Both the position numbers and the translations under genes were made by a program. Shown here one piece after another: positions 16,862 to 26,296 of a stretch of 64,000 nt of DNA; the first letter of the stretch is position 1, and every line of letters starts with the position of its first letter. This DNA comes from Thalassobius sp. I31.1 (GTDB lineage: Bacteria > Pseudomonadota > Alphaproteobacteria > Rhodobacterales > Rhodobacteraceae), in contig NZ_PWAA01000063.1 of the NCBI RefSeq assembly GCF_003031585.1, positions 62,001 to 126,000 of the forward strand, given 5' to 3'. The notes under the pieces were generated by a model. That model saw only the letters and a list, made by a program, of their open reading frames with translations. It was not told where the DNA came from and made no database searches.

Positions 16862-19663
16862 TCAGGCCCGCGCCCGTTCTGCGCCCCTGACTATCGCTTC
16901 CCGCAGCTTCTTTTCAAGGGACTCTTGTTTCAGCTTCGCGTGGTATTTCAGACCATAGCCGTCTTTGACGTAGAATGTATCCACCACCTGTTCGCCATAG
17001 GTCGCGATCACGGCGGAAGAAATATGCACATTCATATCTGCCAGTGCGCGCGTCAGATCATGCAAAAGGCCGGGGCGATCCCGTGTATCGACCTCAATGA
17101 TGGTGAAGATTTCAGAGCCTTCATTGTCAAAGGTGATATGGGTCGGCACCCGGAAAGACCGTTCGCGTTTGCGGATTTTGTCTTTGTCTTTCAGGGCATC
17201 ACGGGCGATCACCTGGCCTTTCAGGATCTTGTCGATCATCTGGTTCAGGCGCTTATAGCGGCTTTTGGCGAAGGGATGCCCATCATTGTCCTGCACCCAG
17301 AACACCGCCGTGGCAAACCCGTCTTTGGTCGTGTAAGTCCGCGCATCCACGACGTTTGCGCCAACGAGCGCCAGCGCCCCTGCCATGCGCGAAAAGATGC
17401 CGTGGTGATCCTGCAGAACAAAAGCAATGCGGGTGGCGTCACGGTCTTCGTCCGCGACAATATCAATGCGGATGTCATTGTCCGGAAGATCACGCAGGAG
17501 GCGTGCGAACGTTGTGTGTTGCCCAACGCGCAGCCCCTGCCAGTAAGGGTCATAGTGGCGTTGTGTTTCTGCGCGCAGATCCTTTTTGCTCCATTCCGGC
17601 AAAGCCTGACGCAGGGTTTTCTTTGCCTCGGTGCTGCGGGCTTCGGTTGTCAGCGCCTCCATCCCGTTTTCCAGCGCATTGGTGGTTTCTTCATGCAGCT
17701 GGCGGATCAGCATGGCTTTCCAGTTGTTCCAGGTGTCCGGCCCAACGCCGCGGATGTCACATACAGTCAAGACGGTCAGCAGATCAAGCCGGCGGCGGGA
17801 TCGCACGCGTTTGGCGAAATCACGGATGGTGCGCGGATCTGAAATGTCACGTTTCTGGGCGACGTCTGACATCATCAGGTGGTGACGTACCAGCCATTCC
17901 GCGGTTTCGGCTTCTTTCTTGTTCAGGCCCAGGCGCGGCGCAACTTTGCGGGTGATCTGGGCGCCAAGGATTGAGTGATCTTCCGGGCGGCCTTTGCCGA
18001 TGTCATGCAGCAGCAGCGCGATATACAGCGTCTTGCGGTTGATGCCTTTGGCGAGGATGCCGGAAGCCACCGGCAGTTCTTCGACCAGTTCTTTGCGTTC
18101 GATCTGCGCAAGGGCGGCGATCACCTGAATCGTATGTTCATCCACCGTGTAGGAATGATACATATTGAACTGCATCATCGCGACGATGGGTTCAAATTCC
18201 GGCACAAAGGCGGACAGCACGCCCAGTTCATTCATCCGTCGCAGGGCGCGTTCCGGATTGCCGTGTTTCAGCAGCAGGCCGGTGAAGATCTTTACCGCTT
18301 CCGGATTGCGCCGCATGTCGTCATCAATCAGATCAAGGTTCGCGGACAGCAGGCGCATGGTGTCGGGATGGATCAGATAGCCCGTGCGCAGAGCTTCTTC
18401 AAACAGGCGCAGAATGTTAAGTTTGTCTTTCAGAAAGCTTTTTTCATTGCTGATCGCGATGCGGTTCTGAATGATCTTCAGCCCCTTCATGATCTTTTTG
18501 CGATGGCGGAACAGGCGCAGAAGATCCGGGGCCTGTTTGACGTGGCTGGCTTCCAGTTCAGTCAGGAAGATGCGGGTCAGCTCGCCCACGCGGGTGGCGT
18601 GGCGGAAGTAATCCTGCATGAAGATTTCCACGGCACGGCGTCCGGCCCGGTCTTTATATTCCATGCGGGTGGCGACTTCGACCTGGAGATCAAAGTTCAG
18701 CTGATCCGACGGACGTTTCGTCAACAGATGCAGGTGACAGCGCACAGCCCAAAGGAAATTTTCAGCCTCAAGGAAAGCGTCAAATTCTTCGCGGGTGAAC
18801 ATTTTGAGGCGGGCCAGATCAGCGGTGTCATGCACCCCATGCACATATTTCGCGATCCAGAACAGGCTTTGCAGATCGCGCAAACCGCCTTTGCCTTCTT
18901 TCACATTGGGTTCAACGACGTAACGCTGGCCGCCCTGTTTCTGATGACGTTTCGCGCGTTCCGACAGTTTGGCTTCGATAAAATCCGATGCGGTGCCTTT
19001 GAACAGGTCTTTATCAAGGGTTTCGCGCAGCTCATCCGCAAGGGCGACGTCCCCCGTGATATAGCGGTTTTCCAGCAGGGCAGTGCGGATCGTGTAATCA
19101 TCGCGGCCCTGGTTGATGCAATCGCGGATCGTGCGGACGGAATGGCCGATCTTCAGCTTCATATCCCAGAGGATATACAGCAGGCTTTCGACCACGCTTT
19201 CGCCCCAGCCGGTGATTTTCCAGGGTGTGAGAAACAGCAGATCGACGTCGGATTGCGGGGCCATTTCACCGCGCCCGTAACCGCCAACAGCAATCAGCGT
19301 CAGGCGTTGACCGTCTGAAGGCAGGGGATTTGGATGCAGGCGGGTTGTGACCACGTCATAGGCAAGCGCCAGGATCACATCCATCAGCCAACTGCGCGCA
19401 CGGATTGCGCCATGGGCGTTGCGGGGTTGTTTTGTGAAAGCTTCTGCGATAATGGCGGAACCGGTATCCAGAAGTGCGCGCAGAATATGCGTGACCTCAT
19501 TGCGCATCTCGCGGCTGGTGGTGGCGCGGTATAATGCGTCGTTCAGCAGGCTTTGTGCGGCTGTGAGGTCGATGATCTGTGAGGGCTCGCAGATCAGAGA
19601 GGCGGGATCAGGTGCAGGCAGGATCAACCCGCCCGCACCTTTGGTATCAGGACCCGGAGCCAC
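16862..19663 (-). CDS. glnD: [protein-PII] uridylyltransferase / uridylyl-removing enzyme
   Basis: GlnD uridylylates and deuridylylates PII in response to glutamine, setting nitrogen status. Domains in order: a nucleotidyltransferase with GGYGRGEMAPQSDVDLLFL, the GlnD linker, an HD hydrolase domain (LLLHDIGKGRPEDHS), and two ACT domains (HHGIFSRMAGALALVGANVVDARTY and RDRPGLLHDLTRALADMNVHISSAVIATYGEQVVDTFYVKD). I placed the start at a GTG (19663) with GAGAAG upstream, giving 933 residues and a 17-base overlap with the upstream lipoprotein gene. ATGs at 19705 or 19768, or a TTG at 19627, are possible. Confidence 0.93.
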   Translation of the reverse strand: MAPGPDTKGAGGLILPAPDPASLICEPSQIIDLTAAQSLLNDALYRATTSREMRNEVTHILRALLDTGSAIIAEAFTKQPRNAHGAIRARSWLMDVILALAYDVVTTRLHPNPLPSDGQRLTLIAVGGYGRGEMAPQSDVDLLFLTPWKITGWGESVVESLLYILWDMKLKIGHSVRTIRDCINQGRDDYTIRTALLENRYITGDVALADELRETLDKDLFKGTASDFIEAKLSERAKRHQKQGGQRYVVEPNVKEGKGGLRDLQSLFWIAKYVHGVHDTADLARLKMFTREEFDAFLEAENFLWAVRCHLHLLTKRPSDQLNFDLQVEVATRMEYKDRAGRRAVEIFMQDYFRHATRVGELTRIFLTELEASHVKQAPDLLRLFRHRKKIMKGLKIIQNRIAISNEKSFLKDKLNILRLFEEALRTGYLIHPDTMRLLSANLDLIDDDMRRNPEAVKIFTGLLLKHGNPERALRRMNELGVLSAFVPEFEPIVAMMQFNMYHSYTVDEHTIQVIAALAQIERKELVEELPVASGILAKGINRKTLYIALLLHDIGKGRPEDHSILGAQITRKVAPRLGLNKKEAETAEWLVRHHLMMSDVAQKRDISDPRTIRDFAKRVRSRRRLDLLTVLTVCDIRGVGPDTWNNWKAMLIRQLHEETTNALENGMEALTTEARSTEAKKTLRQALPEWSKKDLRAETQRHYDPYWQGLRVGQHTTFARLLRDLPDNDIRIDIVADEDRDATRIAFVLQDHHGIFSRMAGALALVGANVVDARTYTTKDGFATAVFWVQDNDGHPFAKSRYKRLNQMIDKILKGQVIARDALKDKDKIRKRERSFRVPTHITFDNEGSEIFTIIEVDTRDRPGLLHDLTRALADMNVHISSAVIATYGEQVVDTFYVKDGYGLKYHAKLKQESLEKKLREAIVRGAERARA

Positions 19664-20819
19664 CGAAGCTTCTCGGAGCAGGGGAAATTTCAACAACCTG
19701 ACCATCGCGGATGGTTGCAACCGCCAGGGCACGCTGGGTGGACCCGTCTGGCAGCAGACGGAAGACACCGTTTACGCCAACAAAGCCGGAGGACCGTGTC
19801 AGGGATGGAATGGTCAGCGCATCATTGCGGTCGGTTTTCAGCAACGCACCAACGGCGGCAATACCGTCATAGGCGATACCAGCAAGTGGGTGTGGGGGGG
19901 AGCCATATGCAGCGGTGTAGCGGTTCTGGAAAGAGGCATGGAGACGCGTATCAGGCACGGTAAACCAGCCGCCCTGAACGCCGGGCTGTGTCAGCATGGT
20001 CGCCGGGCGGTCCATACGGCGCAGGCCGATGAACTGCTGGGATGCAGGGGATACGCCATTGTCGAGTAGCAGCTGCGTGGTCAGACCCAGCGCACCGGCA
20101 CCGCCGGAGGTGAAGAAGATCGCATTGCTGCCATTTGAGCGTGTCGCGCGGGCGATAGCTGGTGTTGCCTGAACAACGCCGTTCTGAGACAGTTCAAACC
20201 CGGCAGTCGCCGTGACCGTACCACCTGCGGCCTGAACCGCAGCGGTGATCGCATCGCGGCCCCGTGTTTCGCTGGAGTTATTCCCATACACAACCATCAC
20301 GCGGTTGCGGCCCTGAGACACAGCATATTGCGCCAGACGGTTTGCGGTGTTGCGATAGCTGTTGCCCAGAACAAAGACGTTGCCGCCGGCGATGGATGGG
20401 TTGTTAGAGAAAGACAGGATGTTCACATTGCGGTTTGCAACAGCAACACCAGCGGCGTTCGCTGCGGGTGCGAAGACCGGGCCAAGGATGATTTTTGCAC
20501 CATCACGCACCGCAGTGGTGGCAGCGGCAGCAGCACGTTCAGGCTGACCACCTGTGGCGTAAATGCGCAGATCGATGTTCACACCATCGAGATCGGCAAT
20601 CGCAAGACGCGCTGCGTTTTCCAGCGCAGTCGCAAGCGCCGCATCAGAGCCACGCTGTGATTCGTGTGGAATTAGCAAGGCGACAGGCACAGCACGGCTG
20701 GTATTCACAGAAGGACCAGCGCCGCCCCCGGTATCAATACAGGCGGAAAGTGCAAAAAAAGAGAATAAAGCAACGGTTCTGGTGACTGAACCACGCAGAA
20801 AGGTGAAAACAGCAGACAT
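19647..20819 (-). CDS. penicillin-binding protein activator LpoA-like lipoprotein
   Basis: It has 390 residues with a lipoprotein signal (FALSAC lipobox, Cys 27) and a type 1 periplasmic-binding fold: AVPVALLIPHESQRGSDAALA, KIILGPVFAPAANAAGVAVA, VNILSFSNNPSIAGGNVFVLG. This matches the LIVBP-like domain of LpoA, which activates PBP1 at the outer membrane. The N-terminal TPR region of enterobacterial LpoA is absent, as usual in alphaproteobacteria. It is divergent from rsmI, which is the same neighbourhood as E. coli yraM (lpoA) and yraL (rsmI). Its end overlaps the glnD start. Confidence 0.85.
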   Translation of the reverse strand: MSAVFTFLRGSVTRTVALFSFFALSACIDTGGGAGPSVNTSRAVPVALLIPHESQRGSDAALATALENAARLAIADLDGVNIDLRIYATGGQPERAAAAATTAVRDGAKIILGPVFAPAANAAGVAVANRNVNILSFSNNPSIAGGNVFVLGNSYRNTANRLAQYAVSQGRNRVMVVYGNNSSETRGRDAITAAVQAAGGTVTATAGFELSQNGVVQATPAIARATRSNGSNAIFFTSGGAGALGLTTQLLLDNGVSPASQQFIGLRRMDRPATMLTQPGVQGGWFTVPDTRLHASFQNRYTAAYGSPPHPLAGIAYDGIAAVGALLKTDRNDALTIPSLTRSSGFVGVNGVFRLLPDGSTQRALAVATIRDGQVVEISPAPRSFGGSGS

Positions 20820-20912
20820 GGGGTTTCCTCGGTTCCTCGGACAGAAGATAAAGCAGATGTTCAGGGTATGCGTTTGCTGCCTGACTGTAAACGCGCCACC
20901 AGGGGGAAAATT

Positions 20913-21794
20913 ATGACCGATGTTACCAAAGCACAGGCTTCAACCAACGCGGGCGGTATTACCTTTGTTGCAACCCCGATTGGCACGGCACGCGATATCA
21001 CCCTGCGGGCATTGGATGTTTTGCGGGATGTGGATGTTCTGGTGGCCGAAGATACACGCACCCTGCGCAAGCTGATGGATATTCACGCGATCCCGGTGAA
21101 CGGACGCCCCATGATTGCCTATCATGATCACAATGGCGGTGCGGTGCGGCCACGTCTGATGGGGCTTTTGCGGGAAGGCAAATCTATTGCTTATGCGTCA
21201 GAGGCGGGCACGCCTCTGGTGGCGGATCCCGGCTATGGGCTGGCGCAGGACGCGTTAGATCAGGGCTTTGCGGTGACGTCTGCCCCCGGGCCTTCTGCTG
21301 TGATCACGGCGCTGACCATTGCCGGATTGCCAACAGATCGGTTTTTCTTTGCCGGGTTTGCGCCGAATGCGTCTTCTGCGCGCAAAGGGTTTATTGAAGA
21401 AGCCCGCGAAATCCCCGGAACGCTTGTGTTTTATGAATCTCCGAAACGTCTGGCGGCTTTTCTTTCCGATGCGTCCGGGGTTCTCGGGGATCGTCAGGCG
21501 ACGGTGTGCCGGGAGCTGACCAAGAAATTTGAAGAGGCCCGGCGGGGGCTGTTGTCAGAACTGGCCGCGCATTATCAGGAAAATAAGGCCAAGGGCGAAG
21601 TGGTTGTCGTGATTGATCGCAACCGTTCAGATTCTGTTAATGCTGAGACGTTAGAAGACAGCTTGCGCCAGGCGCTGCAGACCATGCGGGTGCGCGATGC
21701 TGCGGATGCGGTGTCTAAGGCCCATGGTGTGGCGCGGCGCGATGTCTATCAGTTGGCGATTGAGATGAACAAAGAAGACCGGAACAGTGACTGA
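20913..21794 (+). CDS. rsmI: 16S rRNA (cytidine-1402-2'-O)-methyltransferase
   Basis: A SAM-dependent TP-methylase of 293 residues. The family motifs are FVATPIGTARDITLRALDVLRDVDVLVAEDTRT, YASEAGTPLVADPGYGL and SAPGPSAVITALTIAGLPTDRFFFAGFAP. The ATG at 20913 follows AGGGGGA; an in-frame upstream ATG at 20868 lacks a site. It modifies the ribosomal P site with RsmH. It overlaps the start of yraN by 8 bases. Confidence 0.95.
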   Translation: MTDVTKAQASTNAGGITFVATPIGTARDITLRALDVLRDVDVLVAEDTRTLRKLMDIHAIPVNGRPMIAYHDHNGGAVRPRLMGLLREGKSIAYASEAGTPLVADPGYGLAQDALDQGFAVTSAPGPSAVITALTIAGLPTDRFFFAGFAPNASSARKGFIEEAREIPGTLVFYESPKRLAAFLSDASGVLGDRQATVCRELTKKFEEARRGLLSELAAHYQENKAKGEVVVVIDRNRSDSVNAETLEDSLRQALQTMRVRDAADAVSKAHGVARRDVYQLAIEMNKEDRNSD

Positions 21795-22152
21795 CAAAGC
21801 GGCGAAAGGACGGACAGCCTATTACGCGGGGCTTGCCGCCGAAGATCAGGTCGCAAAGCATTATACGCGGCTGGGCGCTGAGGTGCTGGACACCCGCTGG
21901 CGCGGTGAAGGGGGCGAGATTGATCTGATCCTGCGGCTCGCCGGGATCACGATCTTTGTTGAGGTGAAGAAAAGCCGCGATATGACATCCGCCGCAGACA
22001 TGCTGTCGGCCACCCAGGTGACCCGGATCATGGTCGCTGCCGGGGAATATATGGCTGTGAAGGGTCTGATGGGCGATATGCGCGTTGATGCGGCGCTGGT
22101 GGATCAGCAGGGCGCGATTGAGGTGATTGAGAATATCACGCTGGATTTCTGA
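21787..22152 (+). CDS. YraN family protein (UPF0102, endonuclease-like fold)
   Basis: A 121-residue protein with the PD-(D/E)XK-like core DTRWRGEGGEIDLILRLAGITIFVEVKKS, typical of YraN. The fold suggests a nuclease or Holliday-junction-related role, but none is established to my knowledge. It starts at a GTG inside the end of rsmI. The conserved lpoA/rsmI/yraN neighbourhood supports the call. Confidence 0.9.
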   Translation: MTDKAAKGRTAYYAGLAAEDQVAKHYTRLGAEVLDTRWRGEGGEIDLILRLAGITIFVEVKKSRDMTSAADMLSATQVTRIMVAAGEYMAVKGLMGDMRVDAALVDQQGAIEVIENITLDF

Positions 22153-22248
22153 GGAAATTCATCACGTTTTTGTTGCGCCCCATTGATCCTGCCTGCCTGG
22201 CGGTCCATGTATTCACGACCAGAATTTGCCTGTCAGAAGGGGCCTCTC

Positions 22249-23184
22249 ATGAAAATCGCGTTTCAGATGGATCCGATCCAATCCGTGGACATCAATGGGG
22301 ACAGCAGTTTCCGCCTGGCGGAAGAAGCCCAGGCCCGTGGCCATGAACTGTTTTTCTACACGCCTGATAAGCTGGCTTATGAAGAAGGGCGCGTGACCGC
22401 GCGCGGTCATTCTTTCACCGTGAAACGTGTGCAGGGTGATCATGCGGAACTGGGCCCGGAAACTGTGGTGGATCTTGCGGATTTTGATGTGGTCTGGCTG
22501 CGTCAGGACCCGCCGTTTGATATGTCTTACATCACCACGACCCATATTCTGGACCGTATTCATCCGGAAACACTGGTGGTGAATGATCCGTTCTGGGTAC
22601 GCAATTATCCGGAAAAACTGCTGGTTCTTGATTTCCCGGATCTGACCCCGCCGACGACCATCGCGCGTGATCTGGAAACCCTGAAGGCGTTTAAAGAAAA
22701 GCACGGCGATATCATCCTGAAGCCGCTGTATGGCAACGGTGGTGCAGGTGTGTTCCGCCTTGGCCCGGATGATCGCAATATGACATCGCTGCACGAACTG
22801 TTCGCGGGCATTAACCGTGAACCGCTGATCGTGCAGAAATTCCTGCCGGTTGTGTCAAAGGGCGACAAACGTGTGATCCTTGTGGACGGCGAACCTGTGG
22901 GTGCGATCAACCGCGTCCCCGCCAAGGGCGAAACCCGTTCCAACATGCACGTTGGTGGCCGTCCTGAGAAATGTGAGTTGACCGACCGGGATCGTGAGAT
23001 CTGTGAGCGGATCGGGCCGCTTCTGAAAGAAAAGGGTCAGGTCTTTGTCGGGATCGATGTGATCGGTGACTGGCTGACCGAGATCAACGTGACCTCGCCC
23101 ACCGGCATTCAGGAACTGGAACGCTTTGACGGTGTGAACATCGCGGCCAAAATCTGGGAAGCGATTGAGGCGAAGAAAGCCTGA
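22249..23184 (+). CDS. gshB: glutathione synthetase
   Basis: It ligates gamma-glutamylcysteine and glycine using ATP. The 311 residues begin [20 protein letters not shown], with ATP-grasp motifs [15 protein letters not shown] and [34 protein letters not shown], and [31 protein letters not shown] precedes the ATG at 22249; the in-frame start at 22183 is an unlikely extension. Its TGA directly abuts the stop of the convergent yifB gene. Confidence 0.96.
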   Translation: MKIAFQMDPIQSVDINGDSSFRLAEEAQARGHELFFYTPDKLAYEEGRVTARGHSFTVKRVQGDHAELGPETVVDLADFDVVWLRQDPPFDMSYITTTHILDRIHPETLVVNDPFWVRNYPEKLLVLDFPDLTPPTTIARDLETLKAFKEKHGDIILKPLYGNGGAGVFRLGPDDRNMTSLHELFAGINREPLIVQKFLPVVSKGDKRVILVDGEPVGAINRVPAKGETRSNMHVGGRPEKCELTDRDREICERIGPLLKEKGQVFVGIDVIGDWLTEINVTSPTGIQELERFDGVNIAAKIWEAIEAKKA

Positions 23185-24705
23185 TCAGGACACTACTTTT
23201 TCGCGGGGGGCGATCAGGCGATAGCTGACGGCCTCTGCGATGTGGTGCTCGAAAATATCCGGGGTGCCTTCCAGATCTGCGATGGTCCTGGCGACTCGCA
23301 GAACCCGGTGATAGCCCCGCGCCGACAGGCCAAATTTATCGGAAAACCGGTTCAGAAGATCACGCCCGGCCTGATCGGGTGATGCGTGTTCTTCAAGAAG
23401 TCGCCCTTCGGCCATGGCGTTGCTGGAAATGCCCGGGTGATCCGCATAGCGCGTGGCCTGAATATCGCGGGCCTTTGCGACACGTGCGGCGATATCAGCT
23501 GATCCTTCCCCATCCTGGACTGACGACAGATCCTGCCAGGCGACAGGCGGAATTTCCACGCGCAGATCGAAACGATCCATCAGCGGGCCTGACACGCGGC
23601 CCATGTATTTTTCACCACAGACCGGGGCCTGATTGCAGGCGCGGCCGGGATCCATCAGGTGACCGCATTTGCAGGGATTTGCCGCCGCGACCAGCATGAA
23701 ACGGCAGGGATAGCGCACATGGGCATTGACGCGAGCCACAGTAATGGCCCCGGTTTCCAGGGGCTGTCGCAGTGTATCAAGCACCATTGAAGGGAACTCG
23801 GGAAATTCATCCATGAACAAGACACCATTATGGGCAAGGGACACTTCGCCGGGCTTTGCATCACGGCCGCCACCCGACAGGGCAGCAACGGATGCGGTGT
23901 GATGTGGTTCGCGAAAGGGGCGTTGGCGGGAAATACCTTCGCCCGCCTGACCGGTAAGGGAGGAAATTAGTGATGTTTCAAGGGCTTCTTCCGGGCGCAG
24001 CGGCGGCAGGATGCCGGGCAGACGGGCCGCCAGCATGGATTTGCCTGAACCTGGCGGGCCGAGCAGAAAAACGTGATGATGTCCGGCGGCGGCGATTTCC
24101 ATGGCGCGTTTGCCCCGGTATTGGCCTTTGATGTCGCGGAAATCCTTGCTGATTTCGGCGTCCTGCACCATGCCGGGGCGGGCGGCGTCAAGCGGGCTTT
24201 GCCCGGTCAAATGGCGGATGGCGGCGTGCAGGTTTGCAGGCGCAAACACCGCGTCAGCGTTGATCCAGGCCGCACCTGCACCAGAGGCCTGGGGGCAGAT
24301 CAGGCTGCGCCCGGTTTCTGATGCGGTCAGGGCGGCGGGCAGGGTGCCGGGCACGTCGATCAGTTTGCCATCAAGGGAGAGTTCGCCAAGGGCGATGGTA
24401 TTTTCGACCTTATCTTCGGGCAGGACACCCATCGCGGCAAGCAGGGCCAGCGCAATCGGCAGGTCGTAGTGTGATCCGGCTTTCGGCATGTCTGCGGGCG
24501 ACAGGTTGATGGTGATTTTCTTTGGCGGCAGGGCGATCTGCAGGGCGGTCAGGGCGGCGCGCACACGTTCGCGGGCCTCAGCCACGGCTTTGCCCGGCAG
24601 GCCGACAATGGCAAAGCCGGGCAGGCCGGGGGCGGTGGCGCATTGCACCTCGACCAGACGGGCCTCGATCCCTTCAAAGGCCACCGTGAATGCGCGCGCC
24701 ACCAT
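23185..24705 (-). CDS. YifB/ComM family Mg-chelatase-like AAA ATPase
   Basis: A 506-residue protein with an N-terminal Lon-protease-like domain (VEVQCATAPGLPGFAIVGLPGKAVAEARERVRAALTA), a central AAA module with Walker A GPPGSGKSMLAARLPG near 220, VLFMDEFPEF, and a Cys-rich insert AANPCKCGHL-MDPGRACNQAP, then Mg_chelatase_C. ComM is a hexameric branch-migration helicase in natural transformation of gammaproteobacteria; the same role here is inferred. A GTTAACC-GT-GGTTAAC palindrome sits 19 bases upstream. Confidence 0.9.
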   Translation of the reverse strand: MVARAFTVAFEGIEARLVEVQCATAPGLPGFAIVGLPGKAVAEARERVRAALTALQIALPPKKITINLSPADMPKAGSHYDLPIALALLAAMGVLPEDKVENTIALGELSLDGKLIDVPGTLPAALTASETGRSLICPQASGAGAAWINADAVFAPANLHAAIRHLTGQSPLDAARPGMVQDAEISKDFRDIKGQYRGKRAMEIAAAGHHHVFLLGPPGSGKSMLAARLPGILPPLRPEEALETSLISSLTGQAGEGISRQRPFREPHHTASVAALSGGGRDAKPGEVSLAHNGVLFMDEFPEFPSMVLDTLRQPLETGAITVARVNAHVRYPCRFMLVAAANPCKCGHLMDPGRACNQAPVCGEKYMGRVSGPLMDRFDLRVEIPPVAWQDLSSVQDGEGSADIAARVAKARDIQATRYADHPGISSNAMAEGRLLEEHASPDQAGRDLLNRFSDKFGLSARGYHRVLRVARTIADLEGTPDIFEHHIAEAVSYRLIAPREKVVS

Positions 24706-24723
24706 TTTCCCTGCCTCAGTGCT

Positions 24724-24739
24724 GTTAACCGTGGTTAAC
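24724..24739. promoter_or_regulatory. 16-bp palindrome upstream of yifB
   Basis: GTTAACC-GT-GGTTAAC is a perfect inverted repeat in the 51-base gap between yifB and the GST gene. It could be an operator for yifB, or a weak hairpin for the GST gene. Evidence is symmetry and position only. Confidence 0.3.
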
Positions 24740-24756
24740 GATAGGCGGGGGATGGT

Positions 24757-25641
24757 TTACGAATGGTAAAGATCCATGAAAGCGGGCCAGGCGGCGGGAT
24801 CGGCCACGGTTTTGTCGCGGCAGATCTGGTTGCACATGCCAAAAACCCGCCCATCAATTTCCATGAGCCACGTCGCAGGTTTGCCGGAATAGGGGCAATG
24901 GGCGTTCAGGGGTTCACCCAGACAGGTTTTGCGCGCGCTGGGCAGATCGGCCAGATCATCAGCCTGCGGCCAGTCGCGGCGGGGCCATGTCTGACCGTAA
25001 CGTTCAAGCGGCGTATCCGTTGCAAGGCCAATTGCACGCCACTGGCGGAAGTTCCGGTCATTCAGATGCAGTTGCACATATTGTTTTGTCGCATCATCCA
25101 CGGGCAGGTCGAAACCCGCAATCCGCGCAGCAACTGGGGCGTAAAACGCATCGGCTGCACTGTATGCGCCGCACAGCCAACCATCATCTGAACCGGTGGT
25201 TTTGCGCGCCCAGGCAAAGAGATTTTGCAGTTGAATAAGGTCTTTCTGCAGGGCGTCGGAAACTGCAACACCACTGTAGGCACGGGCCAGATCCATTGGG
25301 CAGTCATTGCGCAGGGTCATGAAGCCCGAGTGCATTTTCGCAACCAACGTGCGGGCGACGGTGCGAGCCTTTGGGTCTTTTGGCCAGATGGCGCTGTCCG
25401 GGTGGCGGGTGGCCAGTTCTTCCGTGATCGCAAGAGAATCGTCGATCGCGATGCCTTCCGGTGTCACCAGCAAAGGCACGGTGCAGGCCGGGGCCAGCGG
25501 GGCCAGTTGTTCGGATACGGGGGCTTCTGCAAAGCTCAGGAATTCGCTGTCAAATTCCGCACCTGAAAGTTTCGCCACAAGCCAGCCGCGCAAAGACCAG
25601 CTGGAATGAATTCGGTCGCCAAGGATCAATCTGTATGTCAT
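24757..25641 (-). CDS. glutathione S-transferase with Cys-rich C-terminal extension
   Basis: The first 210 residues are a GST: a thioredoxin-like start (YRLILGDRIHSSWSLRGWLVAKLSG), the cis-Pro motif CTVPLLVTPEG and IDDSLAITEELATRHPD, then the helical domain. At 294 residues it is about 70 longer than a normal GST. The tail carries LNAHCPYSGKPATWLMEIDGRVFGMCNQICRDKT, a CxxS...CxxxC arrangement like the YHS/TRASH metal-binding domains. The substrate is unknown. The tail is conserved in relatives as far as I recall, so it is unlikely to be a fusion error. Confidence 0.82.
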   Translation of the reverse strand: MTYRLILGDRIHSSWSLRGWLVAKLSGAEFDSEFLSFAEAPVSEQLAPLAPACTVPLLVTPEGIAIDDSLAITEELATRHPDSAIWPKDPKARTVARTLVAKMHSGFMTLRNDCPMDLARAYSGVAVSDALQKDLIQLQNLFAWARKTTGSDDGWLCGAYSAADAFYAPVAARIAGFDLPVDDATKQYVQLHLNDRNFRQWRAIGLATDTPLERYGQTWPRRDWPQADDLADLPSARKTCLGEPLNAHCPYSGKPATWLMEIDGRVFGMCNQICRDKTVADPAAWPAFMDLYHS

Positions 25642-25714
25642 ACCGTCAGGGTAGCGGACCAGATATCATTTCCAAAATGAATATTTAAAGAATAAATCAT
25701 CAATATTTGTGATA

Positions 25715-26296
25715 TTATTCCGGCGTGACGTTAACATCTTCCAGATGCCAGAGCTTACCTTCAACGCGAATGCGACTGACCGACAGGTTATCAATATGCT
25801 GACCAAAGGCCTGCACCGGTGTATGCCCGGCGGCGCGAGCCACCTGGGTGAGGATCGCGCCAAAATGGGCGACGATGATCAGGTTTTTCGTCAGGCAGCG
25901 ATCAATCAGGTTGTCGACCTCACGGCTGGCGCGCCAGGCGACATCATACCAGCTTTCGCCGTCCGGGGCGGGTAGATGACCGGGTTTTTCCCAGAACTGG
26001 CGGGACAGATCCGGGTCGCGTTCTGAGACCTGATCAAATGTCATTCCATCCCAGATGCCGAAGTTAAATTCGCGGAGTTGATCGGAATGATCCATGCGAT
26101 GGTGATGGCCCGTTAAGACGTCAGCGGTCTGGCGGGCACGCAGAAGATCGGACGAAATCAGCGTAGATTTTTCAGGCAGATAGGTGTTGAGGCGCTCAAT
26201 CTGTGCATGATCAGACAGGTCGGCAGGGACATCGCGCCAGCCGCAGAAGGATTTCTGATGTGTCGGGCCGTGACGCACAAGCCAAAGTGTCGTCAT
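25715..26296 (-). CDS. histidine phosphatase family protein (CobC-like)
   Basis: A 193-residue phosphoglycerate-mutase-fold phosphatase with the catalytic LVRHGPT at the N-terminus, SSDLLRARQTAD, LREFNFGIWDGMTFDQV, and the second His in IIVAHFGAIL. Overlapping the cobU stop by 4 bases (ATGA), it probably acts in cobalamin synthesis as alpha-ribazole phosphatase (CobC) or a related late step. The specificity rests only on that coupling. AT-rich sequence follows its stop. Confidence 0.82.
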   Translation of the reverse strand: MTTLWLVRHGPTHQKSFCGWRDVPADLSDHAQIERLNTYLPEKSTLISSDLLRARQTADVLTGHHHRMDHSDQLREFNFGIWDGMTFDQVSERDPDLSRQFWEKPGHLPAPDGESWYDVAWRASREVDNLIDRCLTKNLIIVAHFGAILTQVARAAGHTPVQAFGQHIDNLSVSRIRVEGKLWHLEDVNVTPE

